Made by a program: the position numbers and the translations under genes. From Branchiostoma floridae (lineage: Eukaryota > Chordata > Leptocardii > Amphioxiformes > Branchiostomatidae), in the NCBI RefSeq assembly GCF_000003815.2, contig NC_049988.1, positions 38,434 to 68,659 on the forward strand: a stretch of 30,226 nucleotides of DNA. Direction: 5' to 3'. Below the pieces are notes generated by a model. The model was not told where the DNA came from, ran no database searches, and worked only from the letters and a program-made list of their open reading frames with translations. This document shows positions 27,497-30,226 of this stretch, in pieces. How positions within the stretch are numbered: position 1 is the first letter of the stretch; every line of letters begins with the position of its first letter.

Positions 27497-28451
27497 CCCT
27501 CAAACACCCGAGTGGGGTTCATTTGGACCCCAGGAGTAAATTTTGAAGTACCATTTGAACATTTTTAATCTAAAGAAAGATTTCTTCCGTGACTATCCTC
27601 TATACCTTCTCATAAAATTTTATGAAGATTGGTACAATACTGTGAAAGTTATAAAGAAAGTCCGTGATCAGTCCGTCTGGGGTCCAAACGGACCCCAGCA
27701 AAAAAGTGCAGCTTTTAAAACAAACTTTTGAGTCTCACTCCCTAACTACTTATCGTATCACCACCAAACTTTCAGAAGAAAACAAACATCTAAAACGAAA
27801 TCCTCATAAAAACTTCTGTGTCATCACCATATAATATGACGACATTATGACGTCATTTAGCTAATAAGGGCGGCCAAATTGGATTTTGACTAATGACGTC
27901 ATGAAATTAGCATAAATGATAAATTTTGAATCATGAAAATAGCATTGAATTTCATAGAATTTTAATGTTGTAAGAAAACAAGCATTGTTTACCAAGAAAA
28001 CCTTGTTAAAATCGAAATTGGCAAATTTTGGCAAAAATATGCCTGTCATAATTCTGTTGCCATGGCAACCCCAAATAATGATAAATTTATTTTATTGACA
28101 AAAACATTTTGCTAACAATATTTAGTGATATAATACCAAGTTTCGTAGCTTTAGCAGTAGCCGTTCATGAGTTACATACAGATTGCTGAGGGCATCAAAA
28201 TTCCCATCTCTGGTCAGAATAGGTTTAGTGCAAAAGATGGCCCTTCTGATCTTTTGCATGAATTATAATAATGAGGTGGAATTGGCAACACCTTAACATG
28301 CCGAAATATTCCTCTTACATTGACGAAGCAATGTATGTACAATGATCACCGATAGGAATTGGAACAGAGATTTTATGAACAAAACATTTTGGGGTCCTTT
28401 TGGACCCCACTCGGTCATTTTAGTCGCAAAAAAAGGTCGGGTGCTTGAGGG
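27497..28451. mobile_element. piggyBac-like MITE B (955 bp, TTAA flanks)
   Basis: TTAA at 27493-27496 and 28452-28455. The left end CCCTCAAACACCCGA and reverse-complemented right end CCCTCAAGCACCCGA match at 14 of 15 positions. Subterminal palindromes GGGGTYCAxxTGGACCCC lie at both ends, and GGGGTCCAAACGGACCCC lies inside at about 27679. No transposase. Two TGACGTCA palindromes (27848-27855, 27894-27901) lie 46 bases apart inside it. Confidence 0.9.
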
Positions 28452-28455
28452 TTAA

Positions 28456-29020
28456 TACAGAGTACTTTTTTTGGGTTTTAAGTCTTGAATTATATCTTTG
28501 CATAAACGCGGTAATGCTATAAGGATATTTTTTTTACTAGAACGAATCAAGTTGATTCGATGGTTGATTCGATGGATGACTTTTCGCATGCATTCTCGGC
28601 TATTTTCAATTTTTAAAAAGTCACTTGCACCTTTATATGTTGTTGTGTTATTGAATTTTAGCTGGGGTGAGTGTATGAATGCTACCAACGGTGAGAAGAT
28701 GAATTGAAAACTGATATCCAGCCCGCTTGCAATTTGAAACACCTAAGTATATTCAAAGACCGGCAATCGAGAGGAAGAAAGAATGTATGATTATTGCTAC
28801 CTCTTTTATCTGCCTATTCATCTGCAAACAATACAGTGTGGGGAGACTTGTCTGCTATGGCAACGGTCATGCACGCCAGGTCACCATTCAAAACACAATC
28901 TAATTCAATAATTACATTAAGACTTCTCACGTACGTATAAAATCACCATTTTATGTTTTACCACGAGCTCACAGCCCCAATAAACTTTTTTTGTCACAGG
29001 CTTAAGAAAAGTTTGAAAGC
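28456..29020. other. Intergenic, no recognised feature
   Basis: AT-rich, with TTGATTCGATGG repeated twice in tandem near 28551-28574 next to the palindrome GAATCAAGTTGATTC. Open frames on both strands show no domain. Confidence 0.5.
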
Positions 29021-29022
29021 GG

Positions 29023-29450
29023 TGCTCATTTGAGCCTGGACCTACGTCACATTTCCTACCAGGAACCGGGCTGTTTGCGGAAACTAGAAATAAAAATGTA
29101 TGCCAATAAATATACACAAGGCGTGCTGTGGACTTTATGTTTGGTCCGATTTGTGTTTTTCTTGATGTCTTTTATATCGTAATTTTCGTTTCCTAAAAAC
29201 TTTTGCTAAATTGTGACTAAGCCTAAGGAAGCCACATTGGTGAAACCGGTCCGTGTGACTAACACTAATAAAAGATCTAACTGTGGACTTCTTGGCTCCT
29301 CCTTACTCTCCAAGCAGAGGCTGAATCGCGCAGATATAGTAGTAGTCGGAAAAGTTCTACGGGCGCCCGTGTAATTTTTCCGACTACTATATCTGGGCGA
29401 CTCAACCTCTGCTTGTAGAGTAGCTCCTCCTGTCTTACTGAGGTGTTACT
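29023..29450 (+). repeat. Repeat shared with 26711-26860, copy 2 (carries insertions)
   Basis: Same four ordered blocks as copy 1, but spread over a longer distance. Part of the extra length is the 119-bp foldback element and its 9-bp target duplication. Confidence 0.65.
29304..29422. mobile_element. 119-bp foldback MITE with perfect 9-bp target duplication
   Basis: Ends TACTCTCCAAGCAGAGG and (reverse-complemented) TACTCTACAAGCAGAGG differ at one base. The arms continue with only small mismatches to a central ACGGGCGCCCGT palindrome (29359-29370), so almost the whole element is one hairpin. GCTCCTCCT flanks it at 29295-29303 and 29423-29431. A 9-bp duplication suggests the Mutator-like (MULE) superfamily, though Merlin-type elements are possible. 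It cannot encode a protein. Confidence 0.88.
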
Positions 29451-29530
29451 GCTCATGGCGGTCTTTTCATGACCAAAGAGCAGGGAACAGCTTAGTCCTG
29501 CTTTACAAGACCAAATCCTCCTTTCTGCCT

Positions 29531-30226
29531 GTTTTTTTTTTATTGCAACAAATAAATACATAACATGATGGTGGCACACTCAAGCTCAACATGCTTATTT
29601 TCATGCCGCCATCAAAAACAAACTGAGAGCACAAAAGAACATTGAAACAAATACAGACAAGCAAAGCATATAACAAAAGTAATGTTAAGTAACACCATAT
29701 AACAAAATCATAGAACATAAGAAAATACATTTGAATGTAGGGGGATATTCGGACAGGTACTCCGGGCCAAGCTGGTAGGATAGAGATTCATTTATTCAAA
29801 TCTTTTTGTTTCTTTTATGAATGATTGTACATGCTGTAGAAGTTTTGTGTTAATTGAGTTGGATAAAAATGCAGAACCTCGAACCATGTTTATGGCAAAT
29901 CCTACGAGCTTATGCAAATTGCTGAGGAGGGAGATACGGTATTGGGTGTAGTTAGGGCAGTACAAGAAATAATGATAAATACTTTCACAATGATGGCCAC
30001 AGGCGCAAGCACTACTAGTAACAAGATTGCGAGAGTACAAGTTGGAGTTTAAACTATGAGTACCTAGACGGAAACGAGTGAGAATAGCGCAAGTGAAACG
30101 AGGACCTATGCTGAAGTATGGAACAGAGACAGGGCGCACGGATTTGACCATTTTTTTCTTAAAGTGAGGAAGACTTAAGGAACGATCTGCTAGGGTAAGG
30201 TTGTTCCAGTGATACGTGCATAGGAA
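29531..30226 (-). mobile_element. LINE 3' end: ORF2 C-terminus, 3' UTR and A-rich tail (runs off right edge)
   Basis: The minus-strand frame is open from the right edge to a stop at 29792. It reads WNNLTLADRSLSLPHFKKKM, then LTRFRLGTHSLNSNLYSRNL and a cysteine/histidine cluster C-A-C-G-x9-Y-F-L-Y-C-P containing H. R-x-R-L-G..LN..L and C-x-C..H..C are typical of the end of LINE ORF2 after the reverse transcriptase. The 3' UTR of about 250 bases ends in CAATAAAAAAAAAA at about 29531-29545. This frame is intact here, unlike the fragment at 12800, so the copy is younger. Confidence 0.85.

Overview
The window looks like animal (metazoan) nuclear DNA: AT-rich, intron-rich, dense in degraded transposons, with exons bounded by GT/AG and joined in phase 1. 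The best guess is an invertebrate deuterostome, most likely a lancelet (Branchiostoma). This rests on the mix of C-type lectin genes, phase-1 EGF exons and LINE/SINE/MITE remnants. It is an inference and no species-diagnostic gene is present.

Two lectin genes lie head to head about 14 kb apart. Gene 1 (minus strand, start codon at 6037, running off the left edge) encodes a secreted protein: signal peptide, short-form C-type lectin domain (CTLD) split over two exons, then at least four EGF modules, one exon each. Two of those EGF exons (2645-2764 and 1508-1627) are a recent tandem duplication. Gene 2 (plus strand, 19971-26183, six exons, 436 residues, apparently complete, AATAAA at 26271) encodes a type II membrane lectin. 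It has a short cytoplasmic tail with an NPMY motif, one transmembrane helix, a coiled-coil stalk of about thirteen 14-residue repeats, and a C-terminal CTLD with an EPN motif. All exon phases in both models agree. Both proteins look like carbohydrate-binding recognition molecules, one soluble and one membrane-anchored; their ligands cannot be read from the sequence.

The rest is mostly repeats. I could define ends for: two Tc1/mariner-like MITEs (724-1430 with TA duplication, 7815-8512); two piggyBac-like MITEs flanked by TTAA (6227-7026, 27497-28451); a hAT-like element (18817-19265) whose left end and flank are tandemly duplicated; a 119-bp foldback MITE (29304-29422) with a perfect 9-bp target duplication and a related empty site at 26811-26841; two tRNA-derived SINE-like copies (about 3145-3570, 17442-17900); a frame-broken LINE reverse-transcriptase fragment (12800-13165); and the 3' end of another LINE (29531 to the right edge, minus strand). 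There is also a GC-rich inverted plus 111-bp tandem repeat structure (22861-23243), an (AT)n/(GT)n microsatellite (2239-2499) in a gene 1 intron, and a dispersed repeat family in at least three diverged copies.

Long intergenic and intronic stretches (7031-7814, 8700-12240, 13200-17440, 20660-22860, 23244-24218) show no gene I can support, apart from a weak two-exon candidate on the minus strand (10434-10357 plus 8692-8552).
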